From assembly GCA_937900875.1 (NCBI GenBank), contig CALCGD010000226.1, positions 1 through 38,506 on the forward strand: a DNA stretch of 38,506 nt, given 5' to 3'. The notes under the pieces are model-generated. The model searched no databases. It was given only the letters and a program-made list of their open reading frames with translations, and had not been told where the DNA came from. The first letter of the stretch is position 1. Every line of letters starts with the position of its first letter. Positions 7,652 to 15,896 of this stretch are shown here, piece by piece. The translations under genes and the position numbers were made by a program. This DNA comes from an uncultured Flavobacteriales bacterium (GTDB taxonomy: Bacteria; Bacteroidota; Bacteroidia; UBA10329).

Positions 7652-9157
7652 CTACCAATTAAAAATATCGGCTACCTTCTCAGGGCGCTCTTTAATGCGC
7701 CAGTCAAAACCATCAAGCCTCATATCATTAAGGTTGATAAGGTTTAATGGGTACAAAGTTGCTTCTGGCTGGGTAAGGAAAGTGATGTCTTTCACTTTAT
7801 TTTCTTCAATAACGATAACCAGATTACTGGCTTTAGCCTTGTTTACGTTGTCTGGTTCGGCCCCGTCTTCGCCTGCAAAATAGATTGTTTCTCCATTGCC
7901 TTCTACATACACCTTATGTAGCTTTTGTTCTTTGAAAAAGCCAGTCATGTGCGTGCCCTTTATCTGGTTAAACATGCCGCTGTCTTCTTCCGATATAATC
8001 ATGGAATTGTCCTTCATAAAAAGCCTGTCAATTCGCTTATTTCGGTTCTGAATCCACATGCTATCAGAGGTAAGTTGGTTTTCATCAGACCAGAGAATAG
8101 GGTCGCGGTACAATCTTATTGTGCTATCGGCATAGGAATAAACCAACGAATCGCACTTTCCGCGCATGTCGGGCTTAAAAAATTTAGCATGATGGAACGC
8201 AAATAGAATCCTACGGTCAATTACAGTGTCAACTATGCTAAGCAGGGTATCAGCATGTAAGAACAAAGAATCTGTTCCCATATCCTGAATCATCACCGCG
8301 CTGTCGGTCATTAAAACCATATCACCAACCTCATAATACTTAGCTTTTTGCCCTGTGAGTATGATATCTTGAGCGGTGTCGGTTACCACAACATTGCCCA
8401 GCGCTAGCCCATAACCAAAGCGCTTGTTGTAATACAAACTATCGCCTTCAATAGATTGATCGGCACTGTAAACCGTTGCTTTTTGACTGAACTGGGCGAT
8501 GTCGAATTCTGTATCGTACCACCCAAATTTGCAGAGGATGGTGTTCTCATCACTAATAATTCTGGTAGGTCCAAGAAAGAAAGCAACTTCCGTTTGCGTG
8601 TTGTACCTGAGTGTATCGCAAAAGAGAGTGTACTGCTTATTTACCAGCTTTACTGAGTCTTTAAAGAACATCTCTTCCAAGGCACTGTAGTAATAGCCCA
8701 CTCTGCTTGTAAGCGTGTTTTTGCTATCCACAATCTTTCCGCCCGTATTGTACCAGGCTTTTTCTGTAGCCATGTTATAATCCAGCTTCTGACTGGTCAG
8801 GGTCATTTCGCGGTCTTCGAGCCGAACATTTCGTTTGGCTTTAGCAAATTCGGTATTGCCATTGTAGTTGAGTTCATCGCACCACATTTTAATGCTGTCG
8901 CCTTTGTTAATACGAACATTAGCAAATGCATCCATACTATTGTCTTCGTACAAATAGGCGCTATCACAGTACATAAGCGTGCCTTCATGCTCAAATATCA
9001 CATCTCCTAAAAGCCGTCTGGCTTTGTGTCCTAATGCTTCATCGTATTCAAGAACTTCAGCGTTTAGGAGTTCAATGCGCTTCTTTTTGGCCTCTTGAGA
9101 CCATCCCGTAAGGGCACTAAGAATTAGAAGGAGAACAAGGAGGTTTCGGCAAAACAT
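7652..9157 (-). CDS. OstA-like (LptA/LptD N-domain family) protein
   Basis: Secreted protein built almost entirely of OstA/LptA-type beta-jellyroll repeats. Signal peptide MFCRNLLVLLLILSALTGWSQ. It opens with KRIELLNAEVLEYDEALGHKARRLLGDVIFEHEGTLMYCDSAYLY, the standard Bacteroidota OstA-like opening, and repeats variants such as MWCDELNYNG, SQKLDYN, FCDTLRYN and EGDSLYYNK. By family it is likely a periplasmic or outer-membrane LPS-transport bridge component acting with LptD, whose gene lies at the left edge of the same window. The ORF track starts at TTG 9166; I prefer ATG 9157 because it starts the signal peptide cleanly. It follows the 82-aa gene closely (11 nt from that gene's stop) and is probably co-transcribed with it. 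Confidence 0.85.
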   Translation of the reverse strand: MFCRNLLVLLLILSALTGWSQEAKKKRIELLNAEVLEYDEALGHKARRLLGDVIFEHEGTLMYCDSAYLYEDNSMDAFANVRINKGDSIKMWCDELNYNGNTEFAKAKRNVRLEDREMTLTSQKLDYNMATEKAWYNTGGKIVDSKNTLTSRVGYYYSALEEMFFKDSVKLVNKQYTLFCDTLRYNTQTEVAFFLGPTRIISDENTILCKFGWYDTEFDIAQFSQKATVYSADQSIEGDSLYYNKRFGYGLALGNVVVTDTAQDIILTGQKAKYYEVGDMVLMTDSAVMIQDMGTDSLFLHADTLLSIVDTVIDRRILFAFHHAKFFKPDMRGKCDSLVYSYADSTIRLYRDPILWSDENQLTSDSMWIQNRNKRIDRLFMKDNSMIISEEDSGMFNQIKGTHMTGFFKEQKLHKVYVEGNGETIYFAGEDGAEPDNVNKAKASNLVIVIEENKVKDITFLTQPEATLYPLNLINLNDMRLDGFDWRIKERPEKVADIFNW

Positions 9158-9168
9158 AATTGCCAAAG

Positions 9169-9417
9169 TTAATGGCTCAAATTCCTATCGGTAGCTGCTT
9201 TCCAAGAAAGGAACATGGCATTAAAGTGTGTGAGACATTCTTGCAGGAATGGCTCATCAACTATCTTCTGAAGATCAGCCACATTTCTAACTGCCTCAGT
9301 TGAAATTTTGTACGATTGCTCCATCGGGCCTGCTTCCAGCTTGATGGTGAATTTTTCGTTGTATTCGAAAAGGGTAATGGCAATGTTCGGATGTGGGATT
9401 CTACCAACTACACGCAT
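9169..9417 (-). CDS. Conserved small protein (82 aa), unknown function
   Basis: A small, soluble, mixed alpha/beta protein without signal peptide (VVGRIPHPNIAITLFEYNEKFTIKLEAGPMEQSYKI, then a helix ending in FNAMFLSWKAATDRN). Similar short proteins that begin with a strand pair and carry KFxIKLExGxxEQxYKI occur across Bacteroidota, from memory. Its ATG shares one base with the TAA of the TonB-dependent receptor upstream (TAATG), so it is translated by coupling, and the OstA-like gene follows within 11 nt. I cannot assign a function. Confidence 0.75.
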   Translation of the reverse strand: MRVVGRIPHPNIAITLFEYNEKFTIKLEAGPMEQSYKISTEAVRNVADLQKIVDEPFLQECLTHFNAMFLSWKAATDRNLSH

Positions 9418-11936
9418 TAGAATTTCATTACAATTTTGGCGTTAATTCGTCTTGCCGTTAGGTAATTTGGAACTGCATATTGACGATTTGTGATGTCTGA
9501 TATCCACAAATAACTGAGGGTGTTGTTGGTGCCAAGGAGATTGAATACCTCGAAACTAATCCAGATAGATTTGAAATACTTAAGTGGGTTTTTAGGTCCG
9601 ACAAACTTCTTCTTTTCTCCGAGTAACATGTAAGAGAAACCGATATCTACGCGTCTGTATGGAGGTATGCGAAGCGTGTCTTTGTACCGCGTATTGTCTG
9701 GCGGACCAAACGGCATTCCGCTTCCAAATACAAGGTTCAAATGCATTTTTAACGATGGCAACTTAGGTACGTAGTCTTGGAAATACAGAGAGAAATTCAC
9801 GCGCTGATCGGTTGGTCTTGGAATAAAACCGGGAGATTGTTTAATACTGTCTGTTGCAACGTTGTTTTCGGTAAAACCATAAACAATTTGTTCCCCATCA
9901 GAATTGTAATAGTCGTAATAGAAATCATCCAAAATGTCTTCCTGAACAGTCATAACCGACACACTTGCCCAAGATTCGATTCCTTTTACAAACTCTCCGT
10001 TTACCTTCAAATCTAACCCAGTTGCGTAACCTCTAGAGTTGTTTTTGGCGTAATACCGAATTCTAACGTTGTCGATTTCATAGGTGACAAGGTCGTTGAG
10101 GTATTTATAATAAACTTCAGCCACTAACTTAAATGGTCGCCTCCAAGCTTTGAAGTTATAGTCCATGCCAATAACTGCGTGATAGGATTGCTGGGCGCGA
10201 AGGTCTTTGTTCAATTCTCCGTTCAAATCGCGCAGCTCACGGTAAAAGGGTGGCTGATAATACAGTCCACCTGAAGCTCGGAAGATCATATCAGTCTTTT
10301 CCCACTTTGGATCGAATGCGTAGTTGACTCTTGGCGTGGCAATAAACTGCTTGTTAACATCCCAAAAATGAAATCTTACTCCGGTGGTTAACGTGTGTTT
10401 CGAAGTGTCTGAAAACATCCAAGTGTTCTGAATAAACCCAGAAATTCTATTGCTATTTAAATTGATTGTGGTTTTTAAAACCTCAGAAACCTGCAATTCT
10501 CCGGAGTTCAGAGGAAGCGAAAAGCCTGAAGAATCAATCATCGCCCATTCGCTCAGTTTGTCCGTGATGGATTCGTATTGATATTTCACACCCCAATCGA
10601 GTACTCTGTGGCCGTTAAACCATTTACCAATGTGGCGAGCAGAAATAACATTTGCCGTGAGGTAGTTTCTTGCATGGTCTAAGAATGTGCCTATTCCTCT
10701 GTTAAAAGCTACTTCCCCTAAATCGTCTGAGCCAAAATTGTTCTCTAACTGGCCAAGGAAATACTGCCCTTGCACATCAAACGTTTCTGTTTCGTTAGAT
10801 CGAAAAGCCGAAGCAATAAGCTTCAACTTTAACTTAGGAGTTGGTCTGTATTCTGTTGTTAGGGCGCCTAACATGGTTTCGAATGTGTTTACTTCTTGCC
10901 CATCGAAATAAACGGTAAACCTTAACGCATCGCTAATTGTTCCAAAATCTGTTTCACGGTTTTCTGGTACAAACTGATAGCGGTTTTGTGCGTAATTAAA
11001 GAGTGCGCTTACACTCCATTTATCATCTATATCGAAGTTGAGTAATGCCTGGGCATCCATAAACCGCGGCCGATAAGCACCATCCGTATCTAAACTTCCA
11101 AGGATGTATTGGTTAGATCGATAACGAAATCCAGCGAGGTAGGAGAAACGATAATCCTTAGAAGATCCTTCTGCATGGAGCGACCCTCCAAGTAAACTCC
11201 CCGCCACGGTAGCTGCAAATTTTCGTGGACGCTTGTATTTTACGTCTAATACCGAAGACATTTTATCGCCATACTTGGCTTCAAACCCACCGGCAGAAAA
11301 ATTCAAACTCCCAACTAAATCCGGATTTACGAAACTCAATCCTTCTTGCTGCCCAGAACGAACTAAGAACGGACGGTAAATTTCAATGTCATTTACGTAA
11401 ACCAAATTCTCGTCATAATTACCACCTCTTACGTTGTACTGCGAACTCAATTCATTATTGGAACTCACGCCAGGATAGGTCTTCAATACAGCTTCAATCC
11501 CACCACCAGCGGACGGAATTTCTATAGCAATTCTAGGATCTACTCGAGACATGGTTGTAGCTCGGTTAGCCTGATCATTAACCACCGCTTCGGTCATCAA
11601 ATTTTCTCTGAGTTTGAGAATTCTATTGAGTGTCTTTGTTTGTCCCGCATTAAGAGTTACCTCAAACATCTGGGAATCATAATTGATATGGGAAAAGGAG
11701 ATTCTTACTTTAACGCCTGCAGGAATTGACAGGGAATAGTTACCTAAACTATCGGTAGAAGTACCACCTCCAATACCTACTGCAGCAACATTTGCAAGAA
11801 ATATTCCTTGGTCATTTTCATCTTTTAATGAGCCCTCTAATACGCCTGTAGACTGCGCAAAAATTTGGCTGCCGAAAGCAGTGATAAACACTAAAGTCAG
11901 CAGCTGCCATAGCCGTATTAATTTCGTTAAAGTCAA
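9417..11936 (-). CDS. TonB-dependent outer-membrane receptor with N-terminal CarboxypepD_reg domain
   Basis: Outer-membrane transporter energised by TonB. Signal peptide about 1-28 (LLTLVFITAFGSQIFAQ). A CarboxypepD_reg-like beta-sandwich is at 30-115 (GVLEGSLKDENDQGIFLANVAAVG, GNYSLSIPAG). The plug is at about 125-235 (IEAVLKTYPGVSSNNELSSQYNVRGGNYDENLVYVNDIEIY, SAGGFEAKYGDKMSSVLDVKY), then the barrel, which ends in a terminal Phe (RINAKIVMKF) as expected for BAM substrates. 839 aa. No SusD-like partner is next to it, so its substrate is not suggested by context. The start is TTG (TTGACTTTAACG); no in-frame ATG lies before the signal sequence. It sits 6 nt after the CarboxypepD_reg gene upstream and overlaps the 82-aa gene downstream by 1 nt. 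Confidence 0.92.
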   Translation of the reverse strand: MTLTKLIRLWQLLTLVFITAFGSQIFAQSTGVLEGSLKDENDQGIFLANVAAVGIGGGTSTDSLGNYSLSIPAGVKVRISFSHINYDSQMFEVTLNAGQTKTLNRILKLRENLMTEAVVNDQANRATTMSRVDPRIAIEIPSAGGGIEAVLKTYPGVSSNNELSSQYNVRGGNYDENLVYVNDIEIYRPFLVRSGQQEGLSFVNPDLVGSLNFSAGGFEAKYGDKMSSVLDVKYKRPRKFAATVAGSLLGGSLHAEGSSKDYRFSYLAGFRYRSNQYILGSLDTDGAYRPRFMDAQALLNFDIDDKWSVSALFNYAQNRYQFVPENRETDFGTISDALRFTVYFDGQEVNTFETMLGALTTEYRPTPKLKLKLIASAFRSNETETFDVQGQYFLGQLENNFGSDDLGEVAFNRGIGTFLDHARNYLTANVISARHIGKWFNGHRVLDWGVKYQYESITDKLSEWAMIDSSGFSLPLNSGELQVSEVLKTTINLNSNRISGFIQNTWMFSDTSKHTLTTGVRFHFWDVNKQFIATPRVNYAFDPKWEKTDMIFRASGGLYYQPPFYRELRDLNGELNKDLRAQQSYHAVIGMDYNFKAWRRPFKLVAEVYYKYLNDLVTYEIDNVRIRYYAKNNSRGYATGLDLKVNGEFVKGIESWASVSVMTVQEDILDDFYYDYYNSDGEQIVYGFTENNVATDSIKQSPGFIPRPTDQRVNFSLYFQDYVPKLPSLKMHLNLVFGSGMPFGPPDNTRYKDTLRIPPYRRVDIGFSYMLLGEKKKFVGPKNPLKYFKSIWISFEVFNLLGTNNTLSYLWISDITNRQYAVPNYLTARRINAKIVMKF

Positions 11937-11942
11937 AGGAGG

Positions 11943-12596
11943 TTAGCGTTTTTTCTTCCGTTTGAAATCACCATTCTTCCATGCCTTAATAAACTTGGCC
12001 CAAGCAATTGGGTTAAGCAAGTTGTTTGGAGGAAGTTGCCCTGCATAATAAAGCTGATTTGCATGACTACGCATGGCAATCTTATAGCTTTCGCTACCGT
12101 CTGCCTGCATATTTTCCATTCGCTCTTTCATGTCAGCTCTAGCTAGGTTTCTCTCAGCACGCTGTTTGTCATCTTCAGGCAATTGCAAGTCTAAAAACGC
12201 TTGTCTGAATTGCTCTTTGGTTGGCCACGGGTAAATAACGGCCGGCTGTAGCATAATGGTATCTACATCCATCATTTGGATAAGCGAGTAATTCTTGCTG
12301 TTTAGAGAATCTGGAATAACAAAGTAGGCATCTTTAAAACCCACGTAAGAAAATTGAATGGTATCACCTCGCTCGGCTACAAACGAATAGTACCCGAAAT
12401 AGTCAGACATAGTACCTCTATTGGAGCCTTTAATAAGCACACTCGCAAACGGAACTGCCTCTAGATTTTCTTGCGTAAGAAGCACTCCAGAAAATTGCAG
12501 TAGGCTGTCATTTTTAGTCTGGCCAAACACATTTGTAGCGGCTAGGCTCGAAAAAAGCATTATCCCAAAGGCGAGGAACTTAAAAAACTTGGTCAT
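11943..12596 (-). CDS. CarboxypepD_reg-like domain secreted protein
   Basis: Signal peptide MTKFFKFLAFGIMLFSSLAATNVFGQ. Residues 35-115 form a carboxypeptidase regulatory-like (DUF4480-type) beta-sandwich: FSGVLLTQENLEAVPFASVLIKGSNRGTMSDYFGYYSFVAERGDTIQFSYVGF. The C-terminal half is helical and ends in a very basic tail (KNGDFKRKKKR). 217 aa. This class is common in Bacteroidota, likely periplasmic or surface-attached, and its role is not established. It sits directly before the TonB-dependent receptor (6-nt gap) on the same strand, so the two are likely an operon and may work together. Confidence 0.8.
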   Translation of the reverse strand: MTKFFKFLAFGIMLFSSLAATNVFGQTKNDSLLQFSGVLLTQENLEAVPFASVLIKGSNRGTMSDYFGYYSFVAERGDTIQFSYVGFKDAYFVIPDSLNSKNYSLIQMMDVDTIMLQPAVIYPWPTKEQFRQAFLDLQLPEDDKQRAERNLARADMKERMENMQADGSESYKIAMRSHANQLYYAGQLPPNNLLNPIAWAKFIKAWKNGDFKRKKKR

Positions 12597-12635
12597 GTTA
12601 TTAGTTGTTGGCTCGGTAACGGATAGGTTGTAAAA

Positions 12636-13166
12636 CTATTGCACGATAAATTTTTCCATTTCTTCAATAATGCTGAAAATCATTTCATCATTCTCTGGTG
12701 TGTCCGATTCTGACAGAAAAGCTTGAAGGCGGAGTATCTCGTTTTCCAACATTTCTTGATCGGAAATAGTTTCCCAGTTTTCAATGATGGTCAGCACTTC
12801 CAGGCACTCCATGTAGCTGCCAGTAGAAGCAACAGTGATTAAATCTGGAAGCCGATGACTGATGTCCATACCAGACTGCCAACACGCAGAAAGCATTATT
12901 ACACGTATATCGATAAAAGCAGGGTTAGTCAATTCATTCACGATTGCCTCAACGCCACTAACCTCTTTTAAATCGAACAAAAGTTGAGAAATAGCACTCT
13001 CAACTCCAACTTCAGAAGTCTCTGTTAATACGGTAAGAAGTTCTGGAATGAAGGAGGCATCACCCCCTTTTTTTACTTTTTCAATCGCCTTCAAGGCTAT
13101 GGCCTCATCGTTGCTTTTGAGGCTCTTACTTACCTCTGGTCTATCTTTCTTTGAAATCTTCGCCAT
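12636..13166 (-). CDS. HEAT-repeat-like conserved protein
   Basis: A soluble, acidic, all-helical 176-aa protein. It starts with a basic segment (MAKISKKDRPEVSKSLKSNDE), followed by helix pairs resembling HEAT/armadillo repeats (AIALKAIEKVKKGGDASFIPELLTVL; GVESAISQLLFDLKEVSGVEAIVNEL; RVIMLSACWQSGMDISHRLPDLITVA). The C-terminus (NDEMIFSIIEEMEKFIV) is acidic. I know similar unnamed proteins in Flavobacteriales, but no function. It lies 25 nt after yggS and 39 nt before the CarboxypepD_reg gene, and has its own -7-like TACCTTCG just upstream. Confidence 0.75.
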   Translation of the reverse strand: MAKISKKDRPEVSKSLKSNDEAIALKAIEKVKKGGDASFIPELLTVLTETSEVGVESAISQLLFDLKEVSGVEAIVNELTNPAFIDIRVIMLSACWQSGMDISHRLPDLITVASTGSYMECLEVLTIIENWETISDQEMLENEILRLQAFLSESDTPENDEMIFSIIEEMEKFIVQ

Positions 13167-13177
13167 GTTTCGGGGCG

Positions 13178-13185
13178 CGAAGGTA
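13178..13185 (-). promoter_or_regulatory. Possible -7 element upstream of the HEAT-like gene
   Basis: Minus strand reads TACCTTCGC, matching the TAnnTTYGC pattern seen before several genes here, with 11 bases between it and the ATG at 13166. No TTG was found at the right distance upstream. Confidence 0.3.
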
Positions 13186-13191
13186 GGTGAT

Positions 13192-13881
13192 TTAACCTCG
13201 ATTTCCGAAGATAGAACTGCCTATTCTGACCATGGTACTTCCTTCGGTAATTGCCAGTTTGTAATCGCCAGACATTCCCATGGATATTTCTTTGAAGGAT
13301 GAATTTTTCGGGAAAAAGTCACGCTTCAGTCCATCAAAAATATCCTTGAGCGTTCTAAACTCATCTCTCACTTGAGTTTCGTTATCGGTAAATGTGGCCA
13401 TTCCCATTACCCCAATAACTTCAACATTACTGTATGATTCATACTCTTTTGAACTCAATAGTTCAATCGCTTCTTTCTTATTAAAACCAAATTTCGATTC
13501 TTCTTCTGCAATATGAAATTGGAGTAAAACTCTAATTGTGCGGTTGTTTTTTGCGGCTTCCTTGTTGATTTCGGTAAGCAATTTTGGCTTATCGATAGCA
13601 TGAATTAGCGATACAAATGGGGCAATGTACTTGACCTTGTTGCTCTGCAAATGCCCAATCATGTGCCATTGAATATCGCTGGGTAAAGACTCCGCTTTAG
13701 CCACCAATTCTTGAATTCTGTTTTCTCCAAAAACGCGTTGCCCCGTTTCGTAAGCCTCTTCTATGGCGCTATTCAATTGCGTTTTTGAAACTGCAACAAG
13801 CAGCACGTTAGCTGGTAATTGTTCTCGTATTGAGAGAAGATTTTGAGAAATACTTTTCATTTCAGTCACAATATTAAACAT
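13192..13881 (-). CDS. yggS: YggS/PLPBP-family pyridoxal-5'-phosphate homeostasis protein
   Basis: Single-domain TIM-barrel PLP-binding protein that buffers cytosolic PLP and balances amino and keto acid pools; it has no known catalytic reaction. Seen: VAVSKT with the Schiff-base lysine at K33, the family signature FGENRIQELVAKAESLP, WHMIGHLQSNKVKYI, and a C-terminal SMGMSGDYKLAITEGSTMVRIGSSIFG that holds the phosphate-binding segment. 229 aa, the normal length. ATG 13881 is the longest start; ATG 13860 (MKSISQNLL) is equally plausible because the first seven residues are not typical of the family. Divergent from the alpha/beta hydrolase, with 38 bp between. Confidence 0.92.
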   Translation of the reverse strand: MFNIVTEMKSISQNLLSIREQLPANVLLVAVSKTQLNSAIEEAYETGQRVFGENRIQELVAKAESLPSDIQWHMIGHLQSNKVKYIAPFVSLIHAIDKPKLLTEINKEAAKNNRTIRVLLQFHIAEEESKFGFNKKEAIELLSSKEYESYSNVEVIGVMGMATFTDNETQVRDEFRTLKDIFDGLKRDFFPKNSSFKEISMGMSGDYKLAITEGSTMVRIGSSIFGNRG

Positions 13882-13907
13882 GTAATGGAATAACCCTTTA
13901 GGATGGA

Positions 13908-13915
13908 TAATTTTG
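13908..13915 (+). promoter_or_regulatory. -7-like element immediately before the hydrolase gene
   Basis: TAATTTTG matches TAnnTTTG perfectly and ends only 4 bases before the ATG at 13920, so a transcript from it would be leaderless or nearly so. No TTG -33 element is seen at 17-23 bases upstream. Confidence 0.35.
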
Positions 13916-13919
13916 GGTT

Positions 13920-14768
13920 ATGAGCATTCTTAAGGAAATGGAGAAGCACGGAGCATATGCGCAGCTCTCTGATGGAAAAGTAAGGTACGAATTAGGCGGC
14001 CCGGAAACAGGAGAGAAAGTGGTTCTAATTCATGGGTTAATTGGTCATATGCATGTATGGGATTATCAATTCTCGTATTTGGTTGAAAAAGGCTTTCGGG
14101 TGCTACGATTTGACCTTTATGGCCGTGGTTTTTCAGATAGAGTGAAGGGAGAGCACGGTTCTGAATTGTTCATGTCTCAATTAAAAGACCTTCTCAGTTT
14201 TGTAAAGTTTGATACTGCCTTCCATTTGATAGGACTTTCGATGGGAGGAGCTATAAGTACGCGATATACCAGCCATCATCCTGAGTTAGTGAAATCACTT
14301 TTTCTCGTTGATTGCTACGGAATTCCAACTCCTAACGATCCTGGAATTAGAGTAGTTCAAGCAAGAGGAATAGGCGAGGCTTTGATTGGAACTTTTGGTG
14401 GCCAAATATTAAAACGAGCGCCAATTAAGGGCGTCTTTGACAAGAAAAAGCACAAAGGGTTTGCTAAATGGTTCTCTGCGCCAATGGCAATAAGTGGCTC
14501 TAAACGGGCGCTTTTAAGCACGCTTCGAAATTTCATGTTGGAGAATCACGTTCCACATTATGAACGAATTAATCAACTCGAGTTACCCAAAATGATCCTG
14601 TGGGGTCGAGAGGATAAAGTGTTGCCATTTCATTACGGAGAGCAAATTCACGCACTTGTTCCTTCCGCAAGATTTGAGGTGTTTGAAAAATGCGGTCATG
14701 TTCCGCAATTTGAAGAGCCGGAAAAATTTAATGAGCTGACTTTTTCATTCATCAACCAGCATTCGTAA
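13920..14768 (+). CDS. Alpha/beta-fold hydrolase
   Basis: Cytoplasmic alpha/beta hydrolase of 282 aa without signal peptide. Oxyanion region VVLIHGLIGHMHVWDYQ (H38-G39), DLYGRGFSD, nucleophile elbow GLSMGG (S107), acid in LWGREDKVLPF and catalytic His in EKCGHVPQFEEPEKF, with a short helical cap between. The fold resembles esterases and meta-cleavage-product hydrolases; the substrate cannot be told. Its TAA shares a base with the ATG of the next gene (TAATG), so it is coupled to the sorbosone dehydrogenase-like gene. Confidence 0.88.
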   Translation: MSILKEMEKHGAYAQLSDGKVRYELGGPETGEKVVLIHGLIGHMHVWDYQFSYLVEKGFRVLRFDLYGRGFSDRVKGEHGSELFMSQLKDLLSFVKFDTAFHLIGLSMGGAISTRYTSHHPELVKSLFLVDCYGIPTPNDPGIRVVQARGIGEALIGTFGGQILKRAPIKGVFDKKKHKGFAKWFSAPMAISGSKRALLSTLRNFMLENHVPHYERINQLELPKMILWGREDKVLPFHYGEQIHALVPSARFEVFEKCGHVPQFEEPEKFNELTFSFINQHS

Positions 14769-15871
14769 TGCGTTTCATTTTAGCACTTCTTTTATTTGCA
14801 ACTATTAATTCTACCGCTCAAAAACCTGAAAATTTTGTTGAACTTATTAAACTGCCAGAAGGATTTAAAATCGAACTTTTTGCTGCAGAGATTGAGAATG
14901 CTCGGTCTCTAGCTCAAGGTCCTGAAGGAATAATATTTGTTGGAAGTAGAGGAGAGGGAAACGTATATGCCGTTGTAGATAAAGACGGTGATTGGAAGGC
15001 GGATACCACCTATGTTCTAGCATCTGGATTAAACATGCCAAATGGCGTGGCTTACAAAAATGGAAACCTATACATAGCGGAGGTTAGTAGGGTTTCTGTA
15101 ATGCGCGATGTTTGCAACGACCTTAGGGTGCCTCCAGAAATGGAGACAATCAGAGATGATTTTCCAACTGACAAGCATCACGGTTGGAAATACATTGCGT
15201 TCGGGCCGGACGGTAAACTGTACGTGCCTGTTGGCGCTCCCTGCAACATTTGCCTCAAAGAGGACGAGCGTTACGCTTCAATTATGCGAATGAATGAAGA
15301 CGGATCAGAATTGGAAGTTTATGCTTCTGGTATCCGTAACTCCGTTGGTTTCGATTGGCATCCAACATCAAAAGATCTTTGGTTTACCGACAACGGCCGA
15401 GATTGGTTAGGTGATACGAAGCCTAATGATGAATTGAATCATGCTCCCGAAAAAGGTTTGCATTTTGGTTATCCATTTTGCCACGCAGGGGAGTACCTCG
15501 ACCCAAAATTTGGGGATGGAAAGAATTGCACTGAGTACGTTTCTCCTGCCCAGCAGCTTGGCGCACATGTGGCGTCTTTAGGTATCACGTTTATCGAGCA
15601 GAATATTTTCCCTGCCGAATACCAGCGTTCTATTTTCATTGCCGAACACGGTTCTTGGAATAAAACTATTCCTGATGGGTACAGAATTACAAGGGTCGAA
15701 TTGGATGGAGATAAGGCAATTAAGTACGAGGTTTTTGCAGAGGGTTGGTTGAGCGGTGCAGAAAGGTTTGGTAGACCAGTGGATATTCTTGAAATGGCCG
15801 ATGGAAGTTTATTGGTGTCAGATGATCACGCCAATTGTATTTACCGCATCAGCTTTTCGCAAGATCGTTAA
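14768..15871 (+). CDS. PQQ-dependent sugar (sorbosone) dehydrogenase-like beta-propeller
   Basis: Secreted protein. Signal peptide MRFILALLLFATINSTAQ, then a six-bladed propeller of the soluble aldose / L-sorbosone dehydrogenase family: PEGFKIELFAAEIENARSLAQGPEGIIFVGSR, MPNGVAYKNGNLYIAEVSRV, HHGWKYIAFGPDGKLYVPVGAPCNIC, ASGIRNSVGFDWHPTSKDLWFTDNGRDWLGDTKPNDELN, AEHGSWNKTIPDGYRI, and a closing VSDDHANCIYRIS. 367 aa, normal length. The HHG and R-N segments are those that bind PQQ in the family. Actual sugar oxidation would need PQQ, and no pqq genes are in the window. Coupled to the alpha/beta hydrolase upstream; the T9SS gene follows 25 nt later. Confidence 0.85.
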   Translation: MRFILALLLFATINSTAQKPENFVELIKLPEGFKIELFAAEIENARSLAQGPEGIIFVGSRGEGNVYAVVDKDGDWKADTTYVLASGLNMPNGVAYKNGNLYIAEVSRVSVMRDVCNDLRVPPEMETIRDDFPTDKHHGWKYIAFGPDGKLYVPVGAPCNICLKEDERYASIMRMNEDGSELEVYASGIRNSVGFDWHPTSKDLWFTDNGRDWLGDTKPNDELNHAPEKGLHFGYPFCHAGEYLDPKFGDGKNCTEYVSPAQQLGAHVASLGITFIEQNIFPAEYQRSIFIAEHGSWNKTIPDGYRITRVELDGDKAIKYEVFAEGWLSGAERFGRPVDILEMADGSLLVSDDHANCIYRISFSQDR

Positions 15872-15896
15872 CTTCACTCCAACCAAACCAAACCCA

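Noticed and set aside
15756-15896. Longer N-terminus for the T9SS protein
   Set aside because: It overlaps the sugar dehydrogenase gene and would hide the signal peptide that begins at ATG 15897.
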